A stretch of DNA of 64,000 bases from Bacillota bacterium (GTDB lineage Bacteria; Bacillota; Negativicutes; Sporomusales; UBA7701), in contig JAEZJM010000018.1 of assembly GCA_023415775.1 (NCBI GenBank), forward strand, positions 62,001-126,000, in the 5' to 3' direction. Each line of letters starts with the position of its first letter. Position 1 is the stretch's first letter. The notes beneath the pieces were generated by a model. The model made no database searches and was not told the DNA's origin. It saw nothing but the letters and a program-made list of their open reading frames with translations. The translations under genes and the position numbers were made by a program. Positions 7,369-16,524 of the stretch are shown here, piece by piece.

Positions 7369-7427
7369 CGACCGCGGGTCATGACTTGGGGGCCGGCGCA
7401 CCGCTGCCCCCCCCTCCCCTGCCCTAG
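7369..7427. repeat. GC-hairpin intergenic repeat, copy 1
   Basis: The run GGCG-A-CCGCGGG-T-CATGACTT-GGGGGCCGGC followed by GC-x-GCCCCCC matches a stretch at 28125-28178 with only a few changes. A GGGGGCCGGC/GC-GCCCCC hairpin lies at its core. It sits immediately past the stop of the gene at 7432. Confidence 0.55.
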
Positions 7428-7431
7428 AGCA

Positions 7432-8568
7432 TTAAAGTTCAGAAATTCGCCAGCCTATGTAGCTTACGATTTCCGTTCCCTTCTTTACCGCAAACCGTAA
7501 AATGAAGGTAGTGCCGGTCTTATAAGGCTTATAAGCATATTCGTACAAGTCGTATTCGCCAAACGAAGATACCATAGCATCCCCATAGCGCTCTTTTACA
7601 GTTTTAATTGAACTTCCCGGCTGAACCCATCGCCGTGTGGAAACGTTTCTTTTGTCGGTTACGATATTGCTCACTTTGTTGTCTGTATTTACAGTGACCT
7701 CCAAATCTTCGTAATCATACCGTATGCCGTCTTGAACCTGCGTCTTGGCTTTGGGCTCTCCCATTACTGTCACAACCCAGCTTGCCTGATCGCCGGGTTT
7801 GATATCGTACGTCCGGACGATGAAGTCGTCGAGGGAGAATTCTTCGGGGCTTACTTCGATCGGTATCTGCCTGCCGCTTTTTATCGCGCGCCATAAGGGA
7901 CTTTCGACATCGATTATTTCCACCATATCACCGTAGGGAATACCGTAGCCGCCGAAATAGCCGGTGGCGAAATTGAGACTGTCGTATACGCGGACGGAGT
8001 CGGCATCAAGCAGGAACCTGTGCCCTGACCAGGCGCTCCTGAAGTGTTCATACGTCCAGCCATCCCATGTCCACCACCGGCCTCCACGCGAGGTTAGCCG
8101 GTAATTTGCCTCATTCGTGCGGCAAAGCTCCTGAATATGGCTTTTATAATCGGTGCTTGCCTTGAAAAGGTCGCTCAGCTCATATATCCTGCCGGTGGTC
8201 ATGTCGATATGGATGCCAAAATCGATTTTGTTGGGATGGGCCGCCCTGCGGGTATAGGTGATGCCTACAAAGTGAATGCCGAGCAGGTTGCCGTTATAAA
8301 ATGACACCTCAAATTCGCCCGAAAGGGGGGCATAATGCGTCGGGTCGTGGCGGCCGGAAATTTCTGCCCGCACCGCGCTATTTATCTTTGCCTGGAGGAG
8401 GTTATCGCCCATACCTCTGACCTGGGGAACCGAAAAGCCTTCTATCTGATACCTGATTATTTTAATACTGTCCGACGGCTGAGCGGCGGCAACGCTAACA
8501 GACGCACCGGCAACGACGCAAATTATCACGAGAAAAAATAGCAGGCACCGCTTAATTATGATAGACAT
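7432..8568 (-). CDS. Exported protein of unknown function
   Basis: A 378-residue protein with a clear signal peptide (IIKRCLLFFLVIICVVAGAS, likely cleavage after VAAAQ). The mature part contains a DUF3298/DUF4163-like beta-rich domain: a conserved SGEFEVSFYNGNLLGIHFVG strand pair, then FGIHIDMTTGRIYELSDLF, a typical RsiV/PdaC C-terminal signature. A second half (about 270-378) with repeated strand pairs (KERYGDAMVSSFGEYDLYEY) reads like a copper-amine-oxidase-N or SmpA-like add-on. It starts with ATG after GAAAGGAGAATGGG and stands alone. Probably a cell-envelope protein; the enzymatic role, if any, is unknown. Confidence 0.7.
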   Translation of the reverse strand: MSIIIKRCLLFFLVIICVVAGASVSVAAAQPSDSIKIIRYQIEGFSVPQVRGMGDNLLQAKINSAVRAEISGRHDPTHYAPLSGEFEVSFYNGNLLGIHFVGITYTRRAAHPNKIDFGIHIDMTTGRIYELSDLFKASTDYKSHIQELCRTNEANYRLTSRGGRWWTWDGWTYEHFRSAWSGHRFLLDADSVRVYDSLNFATGYFGGYGIPYGDMVEIIDVESPLWRAIKSGRQIPIEVSPEEFSLDDFIVRTYDIKPGDQASWVVTVMGEPKAKTQVQDGIRYDYEDLEVTVNTDNKVSNIVTDKRNVSTRRWVQPGSSIKTVKERYGDAMVSSFGEYDLYEYAYKPYKTGTTFILRFAVKKGTEIVSYIGWRISEL

Positions 8569-8656
8569 TTTCCCATTCTCCTTTCTGTCCGTACCGCCGT
8601 GCTCGCTGTACGGCGGGCGCGGGCAAAGCCAGGAACGCCGGCCCCTCTCCCCTGCC

Positions 8657-9076
8657 CTACTTTTGTATTTTCAGGTTGTACTTCGGTACGGTTCGGCCCG
8701 TGATGCTGGAGGGTGACTCGCCCCGGTATTCGGCGCCGATTTTGTCGTAGAAGCCTTTGGCGTGCGGGTCTGAGAAAGTATGGACTTCACCGATGTTCCG
8801 CTTGAGGCACTCTGATTTTAGGGTATCGATGAGCTCGACCCGATGCCCCGCCCGATGTATTCGGGCAAGAGGAAGATGTGGTCGAGCCAAAAGCCTTGCT
8901 CAACAAATACTGGCCCCGCCCAGAAGTCGGTCCCCACTTCGACCAGAGAAAAAAAGCCCACGACGCGGCCGCCTTCTTCGGCGACGTACACGGTATTGCC
9001 CCGGATATATTACGGCGTGATGGTGAGTTCGTCCCGCCACTTCTCGATGTATTCCCGGGGATATGTAACTAGACAT
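8657..9076 (-). pseudogene. Broken GNAT N-acetyltransferase
   Basis: Conceptual joining of frames gives a GNAT protein: REYIEKWRDELTITP, then a TAA, then YIRGNTVYVAEEGGRVVGFF and WLDHIFLLPEYIGRGIG. After a frameshift comes ELIDTLKSECLKRN, followed by the end FYDKIGAEYRGESP. The acetyl-CoA loop (GRGIG) is at the frameshift itself. One nonsense codon and at least one frameshift interrupt it, and the N terminus is also out of frame, so it is inactive. No intact start is seen. Confidence 0.75.
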
Positions 9077-9079
9077 CAC

Positions 9080-9718
9080 AACCATAATTTGGTAAAATAT
9101 GGGAGATGGCGCTCGTAGCCAAATATGTGACATGTAAAATAGGAAATAGTATTATGTTTCTTATATTAAGGGAAGACAATATAGTTCCCGCCGTATACCG
9201 TACTAAGGACTGCACGAAATGCCAGCGTCTACGTCATAATTGCTTCCTAAGTCCCCTCACAGATAGTCCCTTACCCTATAGTGGGAAACGGTTGATATTA
9301 TGTCCTTACTACCGGGGTAAACAAAACTACTTTTTTAACCATATGACACTGTGGTAAATAATTTACTGATTACCAGTGTGCTTTTTGATTACCTGTGAAG
9401 GTGTCCTCGCGGTTGATTAATGCAAAATGGGTGTGAGCAAATCTCCACAGTTTTCAGTCAAACGCTTACATAGTTCCGGTCGAATGTCAGAAAATCCTGC
9501 CCGGCGGACGCAATAAATGGCCCGCAGAAAACGGTGGTATCCGTTGCTTATTGCTAAGTTCAATATCTGTCTCTATTAGGGAACGACTCTTTTGTTTAAA
9601 AAGTAATTATTATGCGTCAGGTGTCCTGCCAAAACAACGATAAAGAGCACCGAAGATCGGTGCTCTTTTTTTCATTTCAACTCATGAATTGAGCGTTTTA
9701 GCGTTACCCGTCTTTCTT
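9080..9718. other. 640-base region without a convincing gene
   Basis: Mostly A/T-rich. Two weak candidates are noted. On the plus strand a 67-codon frame from ATG 9154 has a CTKCQRLRHNC motif but little else. On the minus strand, 9417-9563 encodes 48 residues (NGYHRFLRAIYCVRRAGF in the middle) with protein-like composition, from a TTG without a good ribosome site; it may be a gene remnant. A terminator hairpin closes the region. Confidence 0.4.
9642..9668 (-). terminator. Terminator at the end of the arsenic operon
   Basis: AAAGAGCACCGA and TCGGTGCTCTTT form a 12-base stem with a three-base loop, 50 bases past the last ars-operon stop. The longest T run is on the plus side, so it may serve both directions. 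Confidence 0.65.
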
Positions 9719-10297
9719 TTAGCAGCACCGGCCACCCTTGGCCGCGAAGAATTTTCTCAGATTCTCAGGCACACCTTTTTTTACTTGCTGAGTCCCTTGC
9801 TGACCCCCATATACATGCCTTAGTATAGCGTCGACGATCATCGCCTGGGGCGGCGTGGTGTATTCCTGACCTTGCCAGATCCACACCCGGCAGTCGACCT
9901 CTTCGCCGCAGACATCGCCGCACGATTCGCAGAGGCTTTCCTTGACATCTAGCTGGATATCCTGTCCGTTAATGCGGATGGTCGGCGAACTGACAAATCC
10001 CAGATCGTGTGCCTGCTCCTCGGTCCCGATCAGAATTTTGCGAACTTCGATTTCGTAGCCGGTAGCCTTCAGAACGTTTGCCACCTCGGCTATGGCTGCC
10101 TCCAGGCTGGCGTCGGTCCCCAGGCAGCGGTCGCATACCGTCAGGTCGATGTACATGAATTCGATGGTGAGCTTCTTTTCCTGGCGCTCCCCTGGAGCAC
10201 AACAATTCATTTCTTTGGCGGCAACACCGGAACAGCACCCTTCCGCAACTGGTTTAACGGGACTTTCGCATCCGCATCCTTGTGACTTGCGTTCCAT
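9719..10297 (-). CDS. Cys-rich DUF2703 protein of the arsenic operon
   Basis: A 192-residue protein, last in the arsenic operon. Residues 1-40 are a Cys-rich N-terminal part (GCGCESP, EGCCSG, NCCAPG). The DUF2703 domain follows (about 45-150), with a thioredoxin-like TVCDRCLGTDASL motif (CxxC) and the strand-turn FVSSPTIRINGQDIQLD; then CESCGDVCGEEVDC and a terminal RCC. This many Cys pairs suggests thiol chemistry or arsenite/metal binding, for example handing As(III) to ArsA/Acr3; that role is inferred from location. ATG 10297 follows GGGAGGAGATC. It starts 50 bases after the arsA stop. Confidence 0.85.
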   Translation of the reverse strand: MERKSQGCGCESPVKPVAEGCCSGVAAKEMNCCAPGERQEKKLTIEFMYIDLTVCDRCLGTDASLEAAIAEVANVLKATGYEIEVRKILIGTEEQAHDLGFVSSPTIRINGQDIQLDVKESLCESCGDVCGEEVDCRVWIWQGQEYTTPPQAMIVDAILRHVYGGQQGTQQVKKGVPENLRKFFAAKGGRCC

Positions 10298-10346
10298 TTG
10301 ATCTCCTCCCGTCATTAATCTAGGCCGGCGAAACAGGGTCCCAGGG

Positions 10347-12098
10347 TTAACAGATTAACCCCAGCAACTCTTTTCCCTGGATTTCCTTCCCGTGCCATTT
10401 GATTAATACCGTATTGCCCTGCGAAGTTTCGACGACTTTATTTATCCATTCGACTTCACTCTGCGACTTAGCTTTTAGTAATGGGCTTTGGGTATGAGTA
10501 AGATAGAGACTTGAGTTTACAACCCACCATTTTGCATGGATGCCTGCCCGATCCAGATCATCGGCAAGTCTCATCGCTTCGTGTACCGGCGTAGCTTCAG
10601 GGAGTGTCACAATGACGACTTCTGTTTCAGCGGTATTTCTTAACCTGGGCAGGAGTTTTTTCACACTGTCCGGAATATCGCCCTGGCTTTTTTGAATCTG
10701 TTTATGATAGCTCTGAGTGGCATCCAACAACAACAACGTATGGCCGGTAGGCGCTGTATCAATGACTACAACCTGATTATCCGTTGCCTGTTCAACAATT
10801 TCGGCGAATGCCCGGAATACAGCGATTTCCTGAGTGCAGGGCGATCTCAAATCTTCCTTGATATATGCTAAATCTGCATCTCCCATTGATTCCCTGGCCT
10901 TAGCAAGCACTTCTTCCTTGTACTTTTCAAGTTCCAAGGTTTCGTCGATATGACTGATTTTCAAATTGTGACTGTCGCTGAGCATAAATTTCAGGTGATG
11001 AGCGGGATCAGTCGTGGTAAGGTGTACTTTCACACCTTTTTCTACCAAGCCGACGGCAATTGCTGCCGCTAATGTGCTCTTGCCCACACCGCCTTTACCC
11101 ATTGTAAAGATGACTTTTTTACGGGTAGAATAAGCATCTTCGATCAATGCGCCCAAAGTCTGTACCTTGTTTATTTTTGCGACATATTCTTTTTCATCTA
11201 CGGAATCATCGGTTAACATTCGGCGTATATTCTTTACTCCATAGACATTGTAAGCACGAAGGGGAACATAGTAGGTTGTGATGTTACGCAAATAGTCAGG
11301 CATATCATGAAAGGCCTGCTGCTGCTTATTATATAAACTTAGCGCTATTTCATCCTCTGTTGTATCTAGCTCAAGAACGCCGTTTATAATCATTGTTTGA
11401 TTATTAACGCCAAGATCTTTCAGTTCTTCCGACGCCCGTTTGGCTTCCAGTAACGGAGTTTTTTCCGGCCTTGCTACCAATATAACTGTTGTCGTAGTTG
11501 GATCAGCCAGTGTCTCAACCGCATTGATATACATCTGCTTGTTGGCTTCTAGTCCGGATAGCTGCCCCAGGCAAGACGCCCCATGGGTGTTTTCGCTGAT
11601 AAAGTTACTCCACGCCGAGGGGAGCTGCAGCATTCTGAGGGTGTGGCCAGTGGGAGCTGTGTCAAATATGACATGGTCGTACTTGACCTTGATGTTTTCG
11701 TCCGTTAGATAATGCGAAAATTCATTGAAGGCCGCAATTTCTACTGTACACGACCCGGACAACTGTTCTTCCATGTTTACGATTGCCGCATCTGGCAACA
11801 ACCCTTTGTACGGCCCGATTACTTTCTCTTTATATGCCTGCGCCGCCTCGATAGGGTCCAGGTTGACTACGGTAAGGTTTGGCACTTCAGGTATAGGTGT
11901 ACCTTTGTTATCAAGTTCTACCCCGAATACGTCTTGCAAGTTCGAAGCAGGATCGGTACTGATCAGCATGACGTTTTTTCCACTATCGGCCAAGTTAACC
12001 GCTGTTGCACACGCTACCGATGTTTTGCCAACGCCACCTTTACCGGTAAAAAAGAAATACTTTGTAAGTTCTATACTGGAAGGATTATAGGGTTGCAT
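10347..12098 (-). CDS. arsA: Arsenite-translocating ATPase ArsA
   Basis: A 583-residue two-halved ATPase that energises arsenite export. Each half has a deviant P loop (GKGGVGKTS near residue 18, GKGGVGKST near 333) and a DTAPTGHT signal-transduction motif (near 140 and 443), exactly as in classical ArsA; the length also equals the plasmid R773 type. Cytosolic, it docks on the membrane permease and receives arsenite from ArsD. ATG 12098 is taken because AAGGACTGCCA precedes it; an ATG seven codons upstream is possible. It follows arsD by 22 bases. It is paired here with an Acr3-type permease rather than an ArsB-type one. Confidence 0.95.
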   Translation of the reverse strand: MQPYNPSSIELTKYFFFTGKGGVGKTSVACATAVNLADSGKNVMLISTDPASNLQDVFGVELDNKGTPIPEVPNLTVVNLDPIEAAQAYKEKVIGPYKGLLPDAAIVNMEEQLSGSCTVEIAAFNEFSHYLTDENIKVKYDHVIFDTAPTGHTLRMLQLPSAWSNFISENTHGASCLGQLSGLEANKQMYINAVETLADPTTTTVILVARPEKTPLLEAKRASEELKDLGVNNQTMIINGVLELDTTEDEIALSLYNKQQQAFHDMPDYLRNITTYYVPLRAYNVYGVKNIRRMLTDDSVDEKEYVAKINKVQTLGALIEDAYSTRKKVIFTMGKGGVGKSTLAAAIAVGLVEKGVKVHLTTTDPAHHLKFMLSDSHNLKISHIDETLELEKYKEEVLAKARESMGDADLAYIKEDLRSPCTQEIAVFRAFAEIVEQATDNQVVVIDTAPTGHTLLLLDATQSYHKQIQKSQGDIPDSVKKLLPRLRNTAETEVVIVTLPEATPVHEAMRLADDLDRAGIHAKWWVVNSSLYLTHTQSPLLKAKSQSEVEWINKVVETSQGNTVLIKWHGKEIQGKELLGLIC

Positions 12099-12120
12099 TG
12101 GCAGTCCTTCTTTTTGCATG

Positions 12121-12474
12121 TTAACAGCACCCACCATCACAGCAGCACCCGCTTTTTTTAGGCTTATTGTCTATCGCTATCCCGGTCCACTCGGCAAACT
12201 CTTCATTCGTAGGATATCCTTTGGTTTTGGCCACCTGGCCATCAACTAACGTAATCGGTAATATTTCAGTACCATTTTGTTTTATATAATCATTGATCAG
12301 CTGGTTTTCCACAAAGGCACTGGGCTGACCGGAAAGATTAAACCGGCTAATATCTGCTCCGTTTTGTTTAAGATTGTCAATAACAGTAGCTACCCTTAGA
12401 AGCTCCTTGTCAACACTTGCTCCGCATACACCCGTAGAGCAACACATGGCCGGATCATAAATCTCGATTTTCAT
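12121..12474 (-). CDS. arsD: Arsenite metallochaperone ArsD
   Basis: A 117-residue protein that binds As(III) and passes it to ArsA. The thioredoxin-like fold starts MKIEIYDPAMCCSTGVCG with the essential Cys11-Cys12-Cys17 set, followed by FNLSGQPSAFVEN and ILPITLVDGQV. The C terminus adds two further Cys clusters (GCCCDGGCC), the second vicinal pair seen in many ArsD proteins. AGGAGGAAAATGC precedes the ATG. It sits directly before arsA, its functional partner. Confidence 0.95.
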   Translation of the reverse strand: MKIEIYDPAMCCSTGVCGASVDKELLRVATVIDNLKQNGADISRFNLSGQPSAFVENQLINDYIKQNGTEILPITLVDGQVAKTKGYPTNEEFAEWTGIAIDNKPKKSGCCCDGGCC

Positions 12475-12503
12475 GCATTTTCCTCCTTTTTGGTTCTACC
12501 GAA

Positions 12504-13589
<1,086 letters not shown>

Positions 13590-13592
13590 TGT

Positions 13593-13892
13593 CTACTCCT
13601 CCTCGCCACATCTTCTAGGCTCGATTGGCCCACTGACATTTAATTCACCCAGCACATCCATCATTTGTCCGATGCGCTCAACATTCAGGCGATAATAGAC
13701 CCATTTACCATCCTTACGGTCTGTCACCAGCCCGGCATACTTGAGGACTTTCAGATGATGAGAAACGGTAGGCTGGGAAAGCTTAAATGTGTCCAGTATG
13801 TCACAAACACAAAGCTCCCTGCCTACAAGCCTTCTGACAATCTCAAGCCTAACCGGGTCGCCCAAAGCCTTTAAAGCATCGATCACGTTCAT
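13593..13892 (-). CDS. arsR: ArsR-family repressor
   Basis: A 99-residue winged-helix repressor, second in the operon. Helix alpha3 carries the metalloid site ELCVCDIL (CxC), the arsenite-binding type of the SmtB/ArsR family. The recognition helix is KLSQPTVSHHLKVLKYAGLV and the wing follows (DRKDGKWVYYRLN). It would release operator DNA on binding As(III) or Sb(III). Its ATG overlaps the arsC stop by four bases (ATGA), giving translational coupling. A likely operator lies upstream of arsC. Confidence 0.95.
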   Translation of the reverse strand: MNVIDALKALGDPVRLEIVRRLVGRELCVCDILDTFKLSQPTVSHHLKVLKYAGLVTDRKDGKWVYYRLNVERIGQMMDVLGELNVSGPIEPRRCGEEE

Positions 13893-14311
13893 GATTTAGC
13901 CCCTCCTGTATCACCGAAAGTTCGCATTAGCCACTCTTCTATCTCATCCCTCACTGTCCGGACGCCGGCCATAATCTCTAAGCGCGACGGATCGGAAAAA
14001 CTGTGATGCACCATCTTTTTCGCTCCCGGGAAAATAGGACAGGCCTCCCGGGCGTTGTCGCAGACGGTAACGACATAGTCGAACTGCTCACCTGCAACCT
14101 CGTCTACGCTTTTTGACCGGTGGGAGGAAAGATCGATCCCAACCTCGACCATCGCCTTGCCCACATACGGATTAACCCTGGTTGCTACGGTGCCCGCGCT
14201 AAACGACTCATACTTGTCGCCGCAAAGTGCCCTCAGGGAACCATCGGCCATCTGGGACCTGGAGGAATTATGCGTGCACAGAAACAGAACTTTCTTTTTG
14301 GCTGTTGGCAT
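13889..14311 (-). CDS. arsC: Arsenate reductase ArsC, thioredoxin-coupled type
   Basis: A 140-residue protein of the low-molecular-weight phosphatase-like ArsC group that reduces arsenate to arsenite. The P loop CTHNSSRS (Cys11, CX5R) is followed by DLSSHRSKSVDEV, then the redox pair in VVTVCDNAREACPIF (about Cys83 and Cys90). The three Cys positions match the thioredoxin-dependent class. It is the first gene of the operon. ATG 14311 follows GGAGAGGGTTA. The short upstream region holds an inverted repeat and faces the divergent radical SAM gene. Confidence 0.93.
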   Translation of the reverse strand: MPTAKKKVLFLCTHNSSRSQMADGSLRALCGDKYESFSAGTVATRVNPYVGKAMVEVGIDLSSHRSKSVDEVAGEQFDYVVTVCDNAREACPIFPGAKKMVHHSFSDPSRLEIMAGVRTVRDEIEEWLMRTFGDTGGAKS

Positions 14312-14337
14312 TAACCCTCTCCTTTGGTATTATTATT

Positions 14338-14365
14338 ATATAGATATGCATCGATTTATCTATAT
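14338..14365. promoter_or_regulatory. Candidate ArsR operator between the divergent operons
   Basis: ATATAGATA (14338-14346) and TATCTATAT (14357-14365) are perfect inverted nine-base arms around ten bases, 27 bases upstream of arsC and 55 upstream of the divergent radical SAM gene. Size and A/T content fit an ArsR/SmtB operator and its placement could control both directions. Confidence 0.55.
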
Positions 14366-14419
14366 GTTACTCCAAACCGATATGTCGGTCAACCGTTTTA
14401 ATGTTCAGGAGGAGCGCAT

Positions 14420-15508
14420 GTGAATAATTATCGCTTTAGCACAGGCAACGAGATTATCGAACTACCGCTACAGCCTGACGTACGAAAAGTTTATCTTGAG
14501 ATAACAACCGAATGCAATTTCTCCTGTGTAACCTGTATCCGTCACTCCTGGTCGGACCGAATCGGGGCAATGGCTGACACAACATTTGCCGGGATTATGG
14601 CCAGTCTGGAAGATTTGCCCCAGGTCGAAACGATCCATTTCGGCGGCTTCGGCGAGCCGCTGACCCATCCTCGCATCCTCGACATGCTAGCGGTTTGCAA
14701 GAGAGCAGGCTCCAAGGTGGAAATGATAACAAACGGATCATTGCTCACCGCTGATATTTCCAGAAACCTTATCGATATTCCTCTTGATTGGCTGTACGTC
14801 TCTCTCGACGGCCCCAGCGCAGAGTGCTTCGGAAAAGTCCGCCCCGGCGCCGATTATGACGCAGTAATCGAGAACGTTGCCGGGTTACAACAGTTAAAAA
14901 AGGCGAGTGGCAGAAAACTGCCCCGCCTAGGTATCGAGTTCGTGGCCACCAAAACTAATTTCGCCTCCCTGCCCGCCATGCGGCGCACCGTAGATGCCCT
15001 GGGAGCCGAAAAATTCATCGTCACTAATATTCTGCCTTACCACGCCAGCATGAAAGACGAGATACTATACGACAAAGACGTCAGCCTGGACGGCTTCGGC
15101 CACGAATCGGTGCTGCTCGCCTCGAAGATCTCGCCGAACATGAAGCTCAGAACCCTTCGCAACTGCAAATTCGTCAACGACAAGGCGATTGCGGTAACCG
15201 AGGACGGAGGTGTCTGCCCATGCTACGCCTACATGCACAACTACAAGTGCTATATCCTCGGCCGTGAAAAGGAGATTCACGCCCACCACTTCGGCAACGT
15301 CAACGAACGTTCGCTGGCCGATATCTGGACCGACCCTAAGTTCGCCGTGTTCCGGTGGATCGTCCGCAATTCCCAGTACCCTTCCTGTACCGACTGCCGC
15401 CAGGTAGACGGGTGCAGGATGGCCGACAGCAACGAGGCCGACTGCTGGGGCAACCAGCCGTCCTGCGGCGATTGCCTATGGGCGCGCGAACTCATCGCCT
15501 GCCCCTAG
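14420..15508 (+). CDS. Radical SAM/SPASM protein next to the ars operon
   Basis: A 362-residue radical SAM enzyme with CxxxCxxC at Cys32, 36 and 39 (ECNFSCVTCIR), the GGE-like loop HFGGFGEPLTHP, and a C-terminal SPASM-type Cys set (CKFVND, CPCYAYM, then CTDCRQVDGC, DCWGNQPSCGDC) that should bind one or two auxiliary clusters. The CIRHSW stretch and overall layout resemble maturases described for tungsten-cofactor oxidoreductases, but no partner oxidoreductase is near. The start is GTG 14420 with CAGGAGGAGCGC upstream. It diverges from arsC and precedes an ECF sigma gene by 21 bases. Its substrate is unknown; location suggests an arsenic- or metal-linked peptide or cofactor reaction. Confidence 0.85.
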   Translation: MNNYRFSTGNEIIELPLQPDVRKVYLEITTECNFSCVTCIRHSWSDRIGAMADTTFAGIMASLEDLPQVETIHFGGFGEPLTHPRILDMLAVCKRAGSKVEMITNGSLLTADISRNLIDIPLDWLYVSLDGPSAECFGKVRPGADYDAVIENVAGLQQLKKASGRKLPRLGIEFVATKTNFASLPAMRRTVDALGAEKFIVTNILPYHASMKDEILYDKDVSLDGFGHESVLLASKISPNMKLRTLRNCKFVNDKAIAVTEDGGVCPCYAYMHNYKCYILGREKEIHAHHFGNVNERSLADIWTDPKFAVFRWIVRNSQYPSCTDCRQVDGCRMADSNEADCWGNQPSCGDCLWARELIACP

Positions 15509-15529
15509 AAAGCGTAAAGGAGTACGCCG

Positions 15530-16159
15530 ATGCCTGACGATGCCTTGGATTTCGACCAGATATACGCCGAGCACCGCCCGATGATCCGCCGCTACCTGAC
15601 ACGGCTGGCCGGAGAGAACGAAGCCGACGACCTAACCCAGGAAACCTTCATCAGGGTGAACCAGGGCTTAGACACGTTCAAAGGCCAGTCCAGCATTTCC
15701 ACCTGGATATATCAGATAGCCACAAATGCGGCCGCTGACAGGTTGCGCAGCCGCGCCTTCAGACAAGCGGCCTCCACCGTTTACTGCGCCGATAACGACC
15801 AAAACCCAGGCCATGCATGCGCAAGCCCGCCGCCTTCCACCGAAGACCAACTGGTCCGTAAGGAAATGAACCAATGTATCCAGAGCTATGTCGGTTTCCT
15901 CCCCGGCAATTATCGGACCGTCTTAATCCTCAGCGAAATGGAAGGGTTAAGGAACAGCGAGATCGCCGCCATTCTCGGATTGAGCTTAAGCACAGTAAAG
16001 ATAAGGCTTCATCGCGCCAGGGAAAAACTCCGGCAGGAGCTAGCAGCCAACTGCATCTTCTACCGCACTGACTGCAACCAGCTAGCCTGCGAACCCAAGG
16101 GACCGGTAATAAGAAATGCCAAACCACTCGCCCTGAGAAAAACGCCGCTCAAAAAATGA
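15530..16159 (+). CDS. ECF sigma factor with Cys-rich tail
   Basis: A 209-residue RNA polymerase sigma factor. Region 2 is at about 7-75 (YAEHRPMIRRYLTRLAGEN, ADDLTQETFIRV) and region 4 at about 112-170 (LPGNYRTVLILSEMEGLRN with the helix-turn-helix IAAILGLSLSTVKIRLHRAR). Unusual for ECF factors, Cys residues lie in the linker (86, 97, 116) and in a tail after region 4 (Cys175, 182, 187: C-x6-C-x4-C). Tails of this kind act as built-in metal sensors in CorE-type factors; that reading is inference here. No anti-sigma factor is visible. Its stop lies inside the following terminator stem. Confidence 0.88.
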   Translation: MPDDALDFDQIYAEHRPMIRRYLTRLAGENEADDLTQETFIRVNQGLDTFKGQSSISTWIYQIATNAAADRLRSRAFRQAASTVYCADNDQNPGHACASPPPSTEDQLVRKEMNQCIQSYVGFLPGNYRTVLILSEMEGLRNSEIAAILGLSLSTVKIRLHRAREKLRQELAANCIFYRTDCNQLACEPKGPVIRNAKPLALRKTPLKK

Positions 16160-16170
16160 GCGGCGTTTTT
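16138..16170 (+). terminator. Terminator after the sigma factor gene
   Basis: AAAAACGCCGCTC and GAGCGGCGTTTTT form a 13-base stem with loop AAAAAAT. The stem begins inside the last codons of the sigma gene. It separates the radical SAM-sigma pair from the following small genes. Confidence 0.8.
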
Positions 16171-16233
16171 ATTTCTTAGCGTATCCTTTTAGCGGCAATT
16201 TTCGTCTAAAAGGGTGAAGGAGGTGAAAAGAAA

Positions 16234-16497
16234 ATGTCTTTAGGTGCTAAAACGATCGCCATGATTTCCGTCGGAGCCTCGGTGGCCGCCAACTGCCACC
16301 CCTGCCTGGAGTACCATACAGCCAGGGCCCGCGAAGTTGGCCTGACCGATCAGGAAATTAAAGCTGCCGCTGAAATCGGCAAAGCAGTAAAAGATGGCGC
16401 CGGCAAGTCGATGGAAAAGCTTATCGCCAAACTATTGGCCGAAAACCCTGCGCCGCCTCAACCGGGCTGTAGTTCAGGCTGTGGCTGCGCGCAATAG
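16234..16497 (+). CDS. AhpD-like carboxymuconolactone decarboxylase family protein
   Basis: An 87-residue all-helical protein of the carboxymuconolactone decarboxylase/AhpD fold. The CxxC motif (NCHPCLEYHTARAREVG, about Cys22 and Cys25) with the downstream His is the redox-active site seen in AhpD-like proteins. GLTDQEIKAAAEIGKAVKDG follows. A Pro/Cys tail (CSSGCGCAQ) is added. GAAGGAGGTG precedes the ATG. It is first of three small genes downstream of the sigma terminator; thiol-disulfide or peroxide-related chemistry is likely, and its place beside arsenic genes suggests metalloid stress. Confidence 0.85.
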   Translation: MSLGAKTIAMISVGASVAANCHPCLEYHTARAREVGLTDQEIKAAAEIGKAVKDGAGKSMEKLIAKLLAENPAPPQPGCSSGCGCAQ

Positions 16498-16524
16498 CAG
16501 CAACTAAGTTTTAGGAGGAAAAAA

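Noticed and set aside
14420..15508. Radical SAM protein as the maturase of the NHLP precursor at 2.4 kb
   Set aside because: Twelve kilobases and several unrelated transcripts lie between; it is in an operon with a sigma factor and next to ars genes.
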